Part shown: positions 13,203-33,100 of the stretch, one piece after another
How the letters are laid out: each line of letters opens with the position of its first letter
Position numbering within the stretch: the stretch's first letter is position 1
Source: Lepturacanthus savala
Lineage: Eukaryota > Chordata > Actinopteri > Scombriformes > Trichiuridae
DNA: 64,000 nucleotides
NCBI GenBank assembly: GCA_030544235.1
Contig: CM060478.1
Coordinates: 6,873,727 to 6,937,726, forward strand
Reading direction: 5' to 3'
Program-made: the position numbers and the translations under genes
The notes under the pieces: generated by a model
What the model was told of the DNA's origin: nothing
Databases searched by the model: none
What the model saw: the letters and a program-made list of their open reading frames with translations, nothing else

Positions 13203-14318
13203 CAGATGTTCGATAGGTTTATCACGATACGTTTGTTTGATCAGTTGATAATTAGGAGCGTGATAATTAGGATAATGGTGATTATTTCCATTTTTTTAAC
13301 TCTTAGTTTTATCTTCAAGGCAGACGAGCCCCTTGCCCGCAAAAAAAAAGAGGCACATTATCTCATTAATGGGATTTTAAGCATATGACAGTATATAATA
13401 CACAGCCTCAAATGATTTGTGTTTATCCGTGTTGTTGCTAATACATGAAAATAAGTTCATTTGCGACGGATTTGTCCAGATCTCCATTATCTCCGATATT
13501 CATGCATCATTTTAAAATGAACTCGCTCGCTAATCTGCATTTTAGAGCCAGATAAATAAATATTTCATCGCATGCTTTTCCTAACTACATGCAAAACATA
13601 TGTTCACTCTATTGAACATTTGTAAATGCTTGTTGCTCATATTTGAAATCATACAGGGAGTTGACAAACAGATGGGTCCAAAAATGTGACTATTTATCAT
13701 TCAGTAAACGCAGAATTTTTAAAGAGGCTGTGTGTGGAAAAGGGTCAAACTCAGATTTTGTGGAGGGCAGGTTTCATTATATTTCATTGTATTTGATAAG
13801 AGCTTTTTGTTCGTCCGAGGAATGAGCCGCGTGATGTTAACCGCCGCGTTAACGGGGGCGACTAAAAATAAAATCTGGCAGAATTTGGCCCTCACCTTCA
13901 CGACGAGTTTTCATCACACGGCTTCCTCTTTACATCATATCCTTTAATAAACCGCAATAGGATTACAAGGTGCAGGCTGTGATCTGCTCCACAGGTCTGG
14001 AGCACATTTGGGATTAGGTTTGGCATTTGATGTCAGCTTCCAGGGTTTCAAAGAAGAATCTGCCATCCTCATTTCATCGCTGTTTGTAAAAGTAAGTGAG
14101 TGAGTCAAAGTTTAAAGCTATGACGGGAAGTTGACTAATAAAGATTGAGATATTCAAAGAGTGACAGTAGAAGGCAGAATATTTTCAAATGAAATGTATT
14201 TGGAGCAGAAAATTGTTATATATTTTAGAAGGAACAAATTGATAGTTAAGACAAATTTCATTATATATATATATATATATAAAATGTGAATATTTGGGGG
14301 TTTTGGACTCTTAATAAT
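12321..14318. other. Intronic stretch, no gene seen
   Basis: Unique-looking sequence with a GT microsatellite at 13163-13200. The part 13390-14100 is AT-rich and high-complexity with homeodomain-type TAAT cores, and could be regulatory. No open frame resembles a protein family. Confidence 0.4.
13163..13200. repeat. (GT)19 microsatellite
   Basis: Uninterrupted GT dinucleotides in the presumed intron. Shorter GT/CA tracts of the same kind lie at 8789-8816, 40813-40838, 47031-47054, 48154-48187, 57252-57270, 58183-58203 and 58361-58417. Confidence 0.95.
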
Positions 14319-14550
14319 AGAGCTGAGCTGCAGCAGTTAGTCGAGTATTTTGATAATTGAATAATGAATTTGAGTCGTTTTTGTCCAAATTCTCTGGTTC
14401 TAGCTTTTCTAATTATTTTCTGGTTTCTTTAGTCTTCTATAATAATAAACTGATGATCTTTGGTTGCATCTTCAGCTATGGGAAACTGTTATCGTTTCAT
14501 GAACCAAGCGACTAATTGACTTATTGTTTCGATTATTGATAGATAAACCC
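14319..14550. repeat. Teleost MITE copy (GAGCTGCAGC...ACTAATTGAC)
   Basis: Starts agagctgagctgcagcagtt then agtcgagtattttgataatt and contains aattctctggttctagcttt, attttctggtttctttagtc and ttctataataataaactgat, the order found in the abundant fish repeat whose ends read like AATCGATTA...TTGCAGCTCT. It ends near gattattgatagataaaccc. Diverged and non-coding. Confidence 0.6.
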
Positions 14551-17500
14551 TTTAAGACCTATGCTCACCTGCTCTCTTTCAACACACTTTTGCAATTTTG
14601 CAGCCTGAGCAAACCATCATGTAATTACGGTAATCCAAAGTGAGTGTGCGCAGTTTTAAAGACTTAATCAACTACCAAAACCGCCATTAGCTGCAGCACT
14701 GGTAGAACACACTATTTGAATAGGTTAGCCTAGGTTTATGAAAATTGTGACTGACATTTTTGACAATTTGGAGTGCACGGTTAGTCATTTTCTGCTGCCG
14801 TCATGAGTCGTTGGTTTCATCGTTTCCTGCCGTCAGCTTCTCCCAGTCAGGATTCCTTTAGTGGTCTGATCTTAAGACGTCCTTCATCTGGTAAAAAGAC
14901 TAAGTTAAAAATGGCCAAGATCTAAAAAAAAAAAAAAAAAAAAAAAGTCTATTGGAAATGTGAGCTTAATAGGTCAGTTCATGACAGAGCTTCTGGTAAA
15001 CAATCAGGGCGCTGACGCATCCTCTCCGGCGGCGATCAAAGGGGATGACACAGCTGTTCATAGTCTCCTTTCAAAACGGCTGAGATGCAGCAAGAAGAGC
15101 AACAGATGCAGTTGCAGTGGCCTGTGATTTAATGCAAGGAACACTCCACGGGGAGAAAACGCCATCGCCCAGTTAAATTAAAAAATTACCTCCCCAGTCG
15201 GAGTTAAATATGGAGAAATGACGCATTTAATGTCCGATTACTCCCTAATACAGACATCTAAACAATGGCGGCCGCCTCAATCCCACAAGTAAACTCTGCT
15301 TATTTGCGAGATAAGGGCAGTGAACGCTCCTCCGGGTCACTGGTGAAGTTTTATTAAAAGATGCATGCACACAACGCAATGAAAAAAAAAAAGAATTCAA
15401 CTGTTCACATTCATTATGAAATCTGCGGTCTGAAGCTTCGTCTTCATTATCCAGCCCAGCACCGGGCAGATAACGCCGCCTCATTTGCTTTCCGAGCCTC
15501 AATTTTCCCTCAACATTAATGTGGCTCCTCTTTTGTGCGGCTGTGGCGAAGACAAGCAAGGCATTTTCAATATGCACACAGGATTACAAAGGTTAATCAT
15601 CAATTTAAAGCTAATCTCTGTTAAATAGCAATAGAACCGCGGCGTGTGCTCGAGACAGATATAATCAGGCAAACCCCAAAACAATCCTCTATCTAAATGA
15701 AGTGAAAGATGGTTAATCTGGGCTTTACAGCAGGGGTGCATGAGCGAGGAAAGGAGGAGGGGGGGGAGATTGCATCACACTTCCCGACTAATGTTCCACT
15801 GTTCCGCCGTTTGCTAAATTTAGTTGTCACTTCAGATGGGCTAACCTCAGAAACTGTACCACTTCTCGCTATCCTTTAAAGTAGAATGAGGTTGAGAGAG
15901 CCCCTGATGATGCACACGCGTTTTTTTTTTTTTTTTTTTTTTGACATTTTATGCTTCAGCTGTGGAGAGAATCCAACTCCTATGAATCCACCCGTGCTTC
16001 ATTGTTGCTATGGAGTTGAGATAATTATGGAGTTTTAAAATTATGCAATCAGGGAACAAGATCCCCCCTCCCCTCCCCTTCTCCCAATCTAGGAAAATGA
16101 GTAATTCATTTCCCCCCTTTTTTTTTTTTTTTGTTCTCTGTTAATATGCAGGCAACTGGGAACACAGGATGTTAGTCATTATCTGGTATAGTCTGGTGAA
16201 ACATGTCTGCCAACTTGGCTAATTAAAATCTGAGTCAGTTCCCTCCCATCTCTCCCCGCTCATGTTCGTCAAAGGTGGCATTTCGGGCTACGGAATACAA
16301 ACAGGCTTTTCGCGCGGAGTAAAGTTTTTACATTCTTTTTTTTTCCCCTTTTTTCGTGGAACTTGTTGACTAACGAGATAAGGGGCAGAAATATTGCATT
16401 TCCTTTTAACCTAAGCCATTTAAATTCTCCCAGGCTGGAATTTACACTAATGGGAAATAGATTCAGCTCACCTTAATGGCCGAGGCGGTAATTCCATTGA
16501 CAGGGTAGACTCCTTTAATAAAGATAAGCCCCCCTAAGAAAATCAATGGCCAGAACTAATTTCAAAAGGACAGACTTGTCTAGACAAACACAGCATTCAC
16601 GCCTAACCAAACAAGCCATTTCTAGATGGCCTTTTCATTGATATTGCTTTGAGAACACACCAAGGCTGTTTTCTCATCCTCGCTACAGCACACAGTAACA
16701 AAGCGGGCCAACAAGCAACCCTGCAGATGCCCTTTCAGTGATTCTCTTTATCCCCCCATTAGGCCTCTGATGCCGGGTCCACAAACCCCTCTAATTAAGA
16801 ATTCGTCTTCAGCAAATTCACCCATTAAATGGCCCATGCTGCAGAACGTGGGGCGATAAAAGGAGTTATTGGGCCTGCGACCTCCTTCGCCTCTTATCTC
16901 CCATAAACACTTCAGTTGGTTTTACAGGGCCACGGAGACGGCAAACCGGGCAATAATCCAAAGGGGGAATAGTGGGGGGCTGATGACTTATTCATGAGGA
17001 ACTGTGCAACAAGAGGGTACACATGAAACTGACAGTGAGAAGTCTTCATATTTTAGCTTCTGATACGTCTCGTACTTGGAAGTTGATTAATCTTGGGGGA
17101 TCGGGAGTCATTTGACTGTGCAACACGGTGGCGTTTTAAAGGATAAAACTTCTTCTATAATAAAAATAATATTTCACAATTCGTTAGCACTACTAGAGCT
17201 CCAGCGTTAGCTTGTGGGTTTAGCATCAGACCGGCAGAGAGGAAGCTGCGCTCTGCGTGATGTTTCGTTTTCCCTCTATCTCCTTAACCTCATTCTGTCA
17301 CATTCCCAGAAACTGCACATGCACGGATATTGTCATTAAGTCGCAGACAGGTCTTTTCAGCTGTTTACATTTCCTTCCCCCTTCCTGCATCTCACCTAAC
17401 AACTCTGTTTTCCTTTTCATTCGCTTCAAAGATTTCAAATTTTTTATTTTATTTTTCGTACCCGCACCTCAATTCAGTTCGCACGAGCTCTAGTGATTTA

Positions 17501-18674
17501 AAGTGATGGCGAATCCCCACCTGGGCTGAGTGCGGGGAATGTGTGAGGCAGGATCGCATCAAAAGGCTCCTCTCTAGTGTTTCGTTCACCACGGCGAACA
17601 CGGGGGGGGGGAGAACGTATGAAATGACACGAAGTGCCGATACATGCCGGTTAGCCTTTCTTGCCGATATCTATAAACGACTGTGCCATCTTCGCTTAAA
17701 AGCAGATGTGAAGCCCAGCTGGCACGAAAGTCTCATCTCCGCTCAGGCAGAGAGGAAATTTCGCGGCGGATCCCGGCGGCCCGGGCGCTAGACAGGCGAC
17801 GGCGTAAACAATGTAATGATAGAGTGCGCGACGGCTGTGTGCAGCTATGACGGCTTCTATCCTCCCTCATCTCTGCCCAGCCAGACCTCTGAAGCGCTCC
17901 CTGACAGAGAGGCAGAGACGAGGCACGGGGAAATGGAGCTGGAGATTGTTATTATAGATAAACACTCGCCTTACGATCTAGTTTGCCCCTCGCAAGTAGG
18001 AAATTACAAGGATGTTGCTCCGAGTCGAGGACAGGGGCGACTGATTTTATTTGCCTGTAAGGTGGCACCGCATGTGCACAGCCACAAACCGTGTCCAGTT
18101 TATGTATAATCCTTGCTTTGAAGGTACGCTTGTGTATTTGTGGTTGTATTCCAATTTAAATATCCCCCGTGGGCTTACGGGGCTTTTCTCTAAACATACC
18201 ATGAATTGTAGGAGGGGGCGCTTTTCCTATTGAAACGTCTTTTTAGGATTACTCTTCATTAAAAGAATGACTTCGCAAGTCTCCTGCTTTGATGAATGGC
18301 TCCTGCACACGCCGACCCACACAGTCTGATCTCTCCCTGATTAAGTTACAGTCAATGACCAGCATGTGGAGCGACAATCTGAATTACTTATGCAGATGAG
18401 GTAGCCTGATACCCTGAGAGTTCGAGTTCAAGGTCAATTTCCTGTCGGCGGGCGACATCCCAGAAACGCGCGCGTCAAAGAGTCTGACTGTCGATTTTTT
18501 TTTTTCTTCTCTGATCTGCATATCTCACAGTTCCGCTCGGCCGGTTCGTCATTCACACCTACGGCGCAAATAAACACGCCCTCGTCCCGGGCAGTAAAGT
18601 GACAGGCAAGTCATTGCACACTGGAGGTCAGCTATCTCCAACTAGACCTCAGTTTTCTAACTGTCAGTGAGGGA
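14551..18674. other. Intronic stretch with high-complexity candidate regulatory DNA
   Basis: No credible coding frame. Homopolymers at 14925-14946 (A) and 15921-15942 (T). The segment 16140-17050 is free of simple repeats for long stretches, has balanced complexity and many TAAT/ATTA and AATGG cores, and reads like vertebrate conserved non-coding DNA; 17500-18100 and 18240-18600 are similar but weaker. Conservation has not been tested. Confidence 0.4.
16380..17050. promoter_or_regulatory. Candidate conserved non-coding element
   Basis: A 670-bp run without microsatellites or recognisable repeat phrases, with phrases such as aatggccgaggcggtaattc, aagataagcccccctaagaa and tctagatggccttttcattg, and several GATA and TAAT cores. 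This texture is typical of conserved enhancers near developmental genes. The call rests on texture only. Confidence 0.3.
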
Positions 18675-20207
18675 CAGGGGTGAAGGAAGTACTGTAGTAC
18701 TGATGTTTAGTACTTAATATCCTGCAAAATATTTACTCAAGTAAAACTAGAAGCATTACATCGAGAACCTTACTTAAGCAGAAGACAAGTACTTTACTTG
18801 ACACTTGTATGTGGACGATGGTTGCAAAATTCCAGGAATTTTCCAAGCTGGAAACTTTCCTTGGGAATTATGGGGAATATATGGAAATAAATACCAAAAT
18901 TGAAGGGTGGCTCTTAACAGGGAACTTAAATATAGTGGGGGGGAAATATATTGTAGCATAATCTTGGCTAAAACAACCAGATTTAATGTAAGTACACTCC
19001 TTCATCACATGCACAGATGGTTTTCAGATCCCTAGAGGCCACACTTTTGAGATTATTGAAGCCACACGTTTACAGTCAGTTTTAATAGTAGCATGGGGTA
19101 AATATATTTGATCTATAATGGTAATGTTTAACTTGCAAATATTAATATAAAATAAAGTGTATGCATACAGTCGCTAGCTTGTGAGTTAGGTGCTAAAGGT
19201 AAGCTGTTTTTCATTTCATTGACCTTTCTGTGACCTTTCAATTGTCAAGTATCCTGAAGACCATTCCAGTTGTTTAGCTAGTTCTATTTCTGTTCATGCC
19301 ATTGCATTAATGTTTTAGTCTACATAAAAATGTCACAATCATCATCTGATATGTGGAAGTATTTCTCACAAGTTAATGTTGAAGGAAAGTCTCTGTATGT
19401 GACAATATTGTGAAAAGACATACGTGAAGAATCCTACAAAAATGCAACAGTATACTGAAAAGAGTTTCCAATTTGACATATTTCCAAAATTCCCCAGCTT
19501 AACTTCCCATGCAAAGTTTCTGGAAATTTACCAGGAATTGCCCATCCCTTTGCAACCCTAATGTAACCATACTTATTTATTTATGCCCCCGCTAATGTCA
19601 CTGCTCAGTGCCCACAAGCGATATACATTACTTAAAGATTGGTGTGGGTATTGTGTGCGTTCTCTACAATACTCTTATTTAAAATTACTGTGAATGACAA
19701 GTTATTTACTAATTTACCATTAAGACGTGATATATTTTTTAAACGATTTTTTGGCTGGCATAAGGAAAACCAATAAATCATTCTTGGCATGTTTGAACTC
19801 AAATAATTTCTCCAAATCCGGCCATGGATTGTTCAAACAGGAGGGTCCAGACTCAGGCTCATGCTCTCTGTCTGTACAGTGGAATGTTACGCTGAATAAT
19901 CATGCAACCCTTTCCACCTTTGCTGGCTTTGAGTGGGCGTGGCCTGAATGACAGGTGCCTACCTGATTAGTTGGAACCGTGTCTCAACACAATCAGGAAG
20001 CAAGATTTTGACAAAGAGATGATAATGTAACGAGTGTAACAATGCAACAATGTCACTTTCCGAAATATAATGAGTAGAAAGTACAGATAATTGCCACAAA
20101 CGTGTAATGAAGTAAAAGTATGCATTGTTACTTCTACTTAAGTTAAGTACACATAACAAAAAAACTACTTAAGTGAGTAACAAAGGAAAAATAACATTCC
20201 ACCACTG
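18675..20207. mobile_element. Non-autonomous transposon with CAGTGGTGGAA-type ends (interrupted)
   Basis: The left end cagg-ggtgaaggaagtact and the right end (inverted CAGTGGTGGAATGTT, ending 20207) are flanked internally by the typical tactcaagtaaaactagaag and acttaagttaagtac phrases of the well-known fish AGTACTTAAGTA element. A second, unrelated element sits inside it at 18820-19558. Non-coding and diverged. Confidence 0.65.
18820..19558. mobile_element. Nested TIR element (GGTTGCAAA ends)
   Basis: The left end ggttgcaaaattccaggaat then tttccaagctggaaactttcc is mirrored at the right by aaagtttctggaaatttacc then aggaattgcccatccctttg then caaccc. The two ends are imperfect inverted repeats of about 60-80 bp. 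The interior is AT-rich without a transposase, so this is a MITE-type copy inserted into the older element around it. No clear target duplication is visible. Confidence 0.6.
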
Positions 20208-22083
20208 GTGAGAAATGAGAAATGCTCACAGTTTCTCCTCGTGAACAATCTCGACCTCGGCGCACGCGCTAACCGTGCCTCCATGGTGGCTCCACCACAT
20301 GTTGTTTTGTATCTACTGTATGCATTGCAGCGATGTCCCGCTGCTGCGGCGAGGAGCCCCCGTATCCACTCCTGACACGTCTCGCTGTGTGATGCTTCTG
20401 CGCTTCTGAAGCGTGCAAACACAGGACGCTCCTGTGGGAAATGGTTTTTAAGTTGAATGCATTATTATCAGCTCGCTAACTGCAGCCCGGCGTTGAATCG
20501 GCAGCATCACACAACGTCCAAATACTTAAAACCTTGATTTCCGCAGTGCTGAGTACATATTTGTTATGGCGGGAAAAACACTGGCAGGTCGGTGGCGCGC
20601 GCCTTCCAATAGGACGCCGCTGTGCCAGAGCGAGCGATGTTTTCCAAGTTATACAGAGCTGCAACACACCCACTTTAGTTTGGGGAAAGACACTCTATAT
20701 ATCTAACTTTGAAGGAAATAACATGACCCCATAGTGCACATTTACCTTAGTTGATATGTATTACCTACCCTGGAGTGCAGTGTGCAGAGAGCATAAGTTA
20801 ATATTGAGGTGGATGTGTTACTTAATGCTGTTTATGAACTGTAAGATTGATGCCGTTTAATAAACAACGCTACAAACGCGTGCAATTCTCTAAACATTTT
20901 TCTGCACTTTGCTCATCAGAGCTGTGGTATCTTTGTCAGCACCCTAAAGGCCTTTCCCATAGTTTTTTCTTTTTTTTTTTTCTCTCATTAAACTATTCAT
21001 CACATAGACCTCATCAAAGATTAAGAGTATCCAGTTCATTACAAGACGCCTGCTTTTTATTTGATGAAGTAATTCATCCATAATGTATGTGTATATTGCG
21101 GTTTTTCAGGATGCCTGCGAGACGGGAGAACGGCGTTGGCTTTTTTTCTCAAGGATCAGACCCAAGGAGGGAGAACAAAGTTGCTGCATTTGTTTTAATT
21201 AAGCCGGCATTTCGGCATCGCCTCTGTCCGACTGTGGAAGGAATACTTTGCATGGGGGGAGATCGGCCTTGTTGCGAGGAGTGTGTGTTTGCGTATGTGT
21301 GTGGGGGGGTGGTGCTTGATGGGAGAACGTGCGATAAGAGTTACAGTACTATTAAATTGCCGGCACGGAATTAGATTTATCTCGGTGTCTGTGGCGAGGA
21401 GGCCGCTGCGGCGGGGAGATCTCGAACGCCGCCGCGGAAAGCGTAGGTGCTTTATCAGAAGTGGCAGCCTGAATGAGGCTCATCAGGCCCCTCTCTGTGA
21501 TTGAATTCCTTCTCATAGTCTGTTGTTTCTGACCGACCGCGGAACACTTCCCGTGAGTGAGTCAGCCGGGATTGGTCGCCTCCACTCATCCAAGGATGAT
21601 GAGCAAGTCAGCCTATTTTATCTGTGAACATGCCTCCCGGGAATCCAGACAATGTCAGTTGATGCTTGAAATAAATCTCGGAGCATTGACAAATGTCAAA
21701 GCCGAACTGCGGGAAGCCTTAGCCGTGGATTGCGGCTGAGTAACGGAGACCGCTGAAGCGATCCTGCGTCAGTGGGACGGCGATAATTCGCTACTGTACG
21801 CGGCGTTGTTTTACCCTTGTAACTTCTGCCGGGAATCGGGGGGGGGCTGTTTGCTGATACAGGGCTTTGTGAAGATTTCGCAAGTTTAGCACAAACACAC
21901 GCGGGCCTATTTGTTTATGAGGCACAGGCCTTCATCAAGTTGGACGGTTCATGTTCTACTTGTGCACAGATGGCAGTGGGCAGAAGGATTGATAATTGGA
22001 AGAGACTGTGTTCCATGCTGAACCACTCTGCAGGGAAAGGGGTAAAAAATGTGTTGCAAATGCTGCTGTACTGTGTAGGATTG
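20208..22083. other. Intronic stretch, no gene seen
   Basis: Moderately GC-rich, unique-looking sequence. Segment 20220-20680 has several CpGs, and 21100-21800 is high-complexity (gtgtctgtggcgaggaggcc region). The open frames at 20534-20734, 21087-21374 and 21940-22278 have no recognisable motif and I treat them as chance. Confidence 0.4.
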
Positions 22084-22165
22084 AAGAAGTACTTTATTGA
22101 TCCCAGTGGGGAAATTCATTCTCTGTGTTTGACCTGTTCTATGCACTGGGAGCGGTGGACGGCCA
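22084..22165. repeat. Fragment of a fish retroposon tail (TACTTTATTGATCCC)
   Basis: gaagtactttattgatccca then gtggggaaattcattctctg, followed by a gagcggtggacggccac phrase, is a very common teleost 3'-end repeat. The source element (LINE or SINE) is not determined. Confidence 0.6.
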
Positions 22166-22554
22166 CCAGTAACCGACACCAGCTGACACCAGCTAACATC
22201 CGTGTGTTTTGTTGGTGGGAGTTTAAACTCCGGTTTATCTCAGTGTATAGAAGATCATGGTTAAAACACTGTAATTAGTGCCTGGGGCACCGTGCATTCT
22301 CTGGATGTACCAACAAATGACAGATCACCCCCCCCCCCCCTCTTCACGCCAGTAATGAATGGCTGTGCTGACATGTGGGTGGAGATTAGGTCATTGTCTT
22401 AGTCATGCGCTCCCGAAATAGCCAAATATCACTTCGGCGCAGTGTAATTTCCTCTGAAAACGAGGAAATCTTGTCTCCCCATCCTCGTTGTCACAAATGC
22501 AAAATGCCTCTCAGGCTTCAGAACCATCTGTATCCATTTGTGCTGTCTGCAATT

Positions 22555-22640
22555 AAAAAAAAAGAAGAGGATTAATCTAATTAATTACATGCTTTGTGAT
22601 TAATTAATCTAATCAATCTGAATTAATCGCATATATCAAC
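22555..22640. repeat. ATTAATTAATC-rich interspersed repeat
   Basis: Clustered gattaatctaattaattac, gtgattaattaatctaatca and aattaatcgcatatatcaac phrases resemble a common fish repeat; the copy may extend to about 22950. The TAAT density is repeat-derived, so it is not evidence for a homeodomain-bound enhancer. Confidence 0.45.
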
Positions 22641-29728
<7,088 letters not shown>

Positions 29729-30107
29729 GCAAAAACGGATCACAAATAGGACTCCAAGGAGCCGACCGACACCTTTTCTGTGACGAGGCGGGGGGAAAAA
29801 AAAAAAGGGGGCGGCATAAAGCACTTTACAGAACTGACATTTAAAGAACCCCTTTGAAGAGACTCTTAATAACTACTGTTGTGATCTTTGGTATCAGCAG
29901 AGCAGTTCTATATTTACACAATAAGACAAAATAAATATGAAAAAGTGTAACTAGAAGCATAAGATTAAGTGGAAGAATCTTCAAGCTTAATAATTCATTC
30001 TCTGTGCTGGAAGCGTGTAAGTGATCAAATTGCAACGAAATGAAACTGAAACTGATGAACTTTTTTTTTCCCCTCTCTTGTTTGATATTCCTGTTCTTGA
30101 TAATAAA
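29729..30107 (+). other. hs3st1: hs3st1 3' UTR with two poly(A) signals
   Basis: Directly after the TAA stop the sequence turns AT-rich. Canonical AATAAA hexamers lie at 29930-29935 and 30102-30107. The second is followed by a T/G-rich stretch (ttgttctgctttc), as expected for a cleavage site. A purine run (gggg then a 12-nt A run) lies at about 29791-29813. Which signal is used, or whether a longer UTR exists, cannot be told from sequence. Confidence 0.55.
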
Positions 30108-33100
30108 TTGTTCTGCTTTCAAATGTACCAGGAAAAAATGGCAAGTTTCTATCTCTCCGATTCCTTCCGGCTATCAAAAGCCCCCCCCCCGCCTCCTTGT
30201 GTTATTTAGGGAATTTTATGAGGTAGGCAGAGGAGAAGTCTTTGATTTGCTAAGGTGGAAGGTAGACATTAATGTGAGGAAATGGGTAGCCTACCCTACA
30301 GCAGCGCTTTAGTGATACAGGAATTGCTAATGGCTTTGGACATTGAAGGCAGCCGAGGCCTGCAGCTAAATCAATCAAATATCTACAGTCAGCAAGCTCC
30401 AACCCACTGAGCTCTTCTTGCATTCTGCTACTGCTCCGTCCAACCATTTGCGTAGGTGTTAAAAGTAGCCATTAAATCATAGGCTACGCCTAACAGCGCT
30501 GTAAAGCATTTCCAAACCATCTCTGTAGTTTTTTTTTTTTTTTTCCACACATATCTCTTTCCTGGATCACACTTAGCATGCAGTTTTCCCAGAAACATTC
30601 CGCCGTCCTATACACAACAGATAGACGTGGGTCATGTTTCTTTCATTGATTAGGCTTTAAACAGCAGCCAAAGCTACAGCTCCGCTGGGATCTGATATTC
30701 ATGTGATCCCCCAGCTCTGTCTGCTGGAATAAGCACTATAACTCTCCCAGAAGCAGTCAATTGATGCAACATTGGATCTGTACCCAGAACAGAACATGGG
30801 CGGGGAAGCATATAGCTGAAATACGCTGAATATTTACAGTATATTATATATTTATATGGGTTTTTTTTAAACGTAGACTCTCATGTGATTGTATTTGATA
30901 AAAGTCGGTGCTAAATGAAATCACCAATAAGTCGCTCAGGGACTTTTCTTCATTCTGCTCACCAGGGGGCACCTGCACTCCAGAGGAACTCATGAGGGAC
31001 CGTTGTGAGGAAATGTGTCTAGACGTGTTCTTTCTAGGATGCCTTCACTGCCCGCGGGTGACGAGCCCAAGACGGTTACCCCGCCTGTCCGCTCTTCTGG
31101 AAGAGAACGAAATCCACACACACTTATTCTCGCACACACGCACGTTACCAATTATTCCCAAGGTGTTACACAGGTGCAGCACAGTGTTTCCATTAAGCAG
31201 GTGGGCAGGAAGGACAAAAAGGGCATGTTTTCCTTACAATATGAGAGCACTCTGAACAAAATCCCTCCTCCCCCCCCTTTTCGTTTGTAGCCTTTATCTG
31301 TTCGAGCCAGAGCTGACTGAGTGTGCTCGCTGTTTCTCAGAAACACTAATGTTGGGCTCTGCAGGAACTACGGGCGAGCAGCGGGGGCTTTAAGGATAAG
31401 GATATTTTATCAGCACCCCTGAAGTTTATATTGTTGCAATAAATGCAACCACATGACTGTTATAGAGTTGCATAAGATATTATAGAGTGTGTCACGATGT
31501 AGCGACACAGGCTTCTTTGTAGGGAGATAAAGCACTAACAATGGCTCGCCAAGCGTTATTTTTTTATTTTATTAAGATCGCCGTGGGAATCTGGACTTTT
31601 GCTGTGTTGTCTTTGAACAAGAATAAGGGTCTACATCATGTTTAGTAGCGATGATGAATAGCAGCCCGAATCCCTTCCTGTTCGGGTCAGTATTTAGCCG
31701 CATGAAGCAAGCAAGGAAAAAGAGATTATCAGCATCCCAAGGCCATTTTCGGTAAAGCGGTGCAATCACGCTGAATGGATCATTGTGTTCTATCCCAGTG
31801 ATTACAAAAAAAAAACCAGAAAGCGGCACCCAAGTGTTCTTTCACTCCCCGGACGTGACTTTTGTTAATGTCTCTTGACAGTATTTACTTCTTTTATTTG
31901 TTTCTTTTCTTTTGTTCGACATCCATTGAAAATGTTCACAAAAGAAAAGACGTGCCTTCACCATTCAACATGCGAAAAGTGTGATGAAAATGACTGCTGT
32001 GGCATTGAAATTTGGTTTTGATATTAAACTGTTATTACTGTATTGCAGTGGAAACAGTTTTGCAGCAGAAAAAGATGAACATATTTTTCTTTTCATGCCA
32101 TATGTGAAAAGTAAATAAGCATCAAAACATAATGATATTAATTCATGCATCTCTGTGACTGTGTGCTTTGAGCCAGATGGTAACATCATGCTCACAATAA
32201 CAACGCAAGGATATTTTCTGGACCAAAACTAGTAAGCTGACCGACCCAGCACTGCAGCCACAAACTGATGAATCTTTCTTTTTTTTTAATGTCAACTAAA
32301 CTAAACTACAAGGCGGCATTATCTGCATAACCCATCAAGCCTCCGGTAGAAAAGTTTGCAATTTAAATCTGTGGAAGTTGAAGAACACCCGAATTACAGC
32401 TCTATCAAGTAGCATTAGTATGTAAGTGTTTTCCTTGATGGGCTATTTAGAGTTCATTAAATTAATGAACCCTAGCCAAGACCTGTTCCGATGAGTCAAA
32501 GGGGTTATTTTATAGTGCTGGCACTTCTTTTATTCAGAAAGAGCACATGTTCCTGCACGATGCATCATATTGCAAGGTAAGTCATTTTAAACCCTTGACA
32601 CTAACAAGTTGTTTTAACTAATGGCTACCATTGAGTGAGTCACTTATCACGGCGTGTCTTTGATAACTGCCAACCTCGGGTGTAATTAAAGGTTTGAGGG
32701 GTGGTCCAGAGCAATCTGCTGTAGATGTTTTGGCTGGTCTTGTCATCCTAGAAGCCTCTAATGATCTGTCTGGGATTGTGATTGATGAAGCACTTAGCAT
32801 CAAATCAAAGCACACGGAACGCGCCCTGCTTGCTAAGCTGTTTGCGCGCTAACAGCCACTGTACGTGCGTGATGCCAGTCTATTACGGAGGTGATCTAAA
32901 TTAATGACCTCCGTGTCAACACTAGAAGCACAACTTAATGCACATCAAGAGCCGACTGATGTCGCTCGGCAGGTCCACGTAAATTACAGACGGCACGGGC
33001 CAGCGGATGGTGTCAGTGGTTCAGATTGGGGTTCAGTAAAGATGCAGGTCTTCCTTTTGGTGGAAGTCTTGAACACTTCAGCATCTGCGGCGGCTGTGCG

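Noticed and set aside
22555..22640. Dense TAAT/ATTA cores, possibly a homeodomain enhancer
   Set aside because: The pattern matches a common AT-rich fish repeat, so the site density has a simpler explanation.
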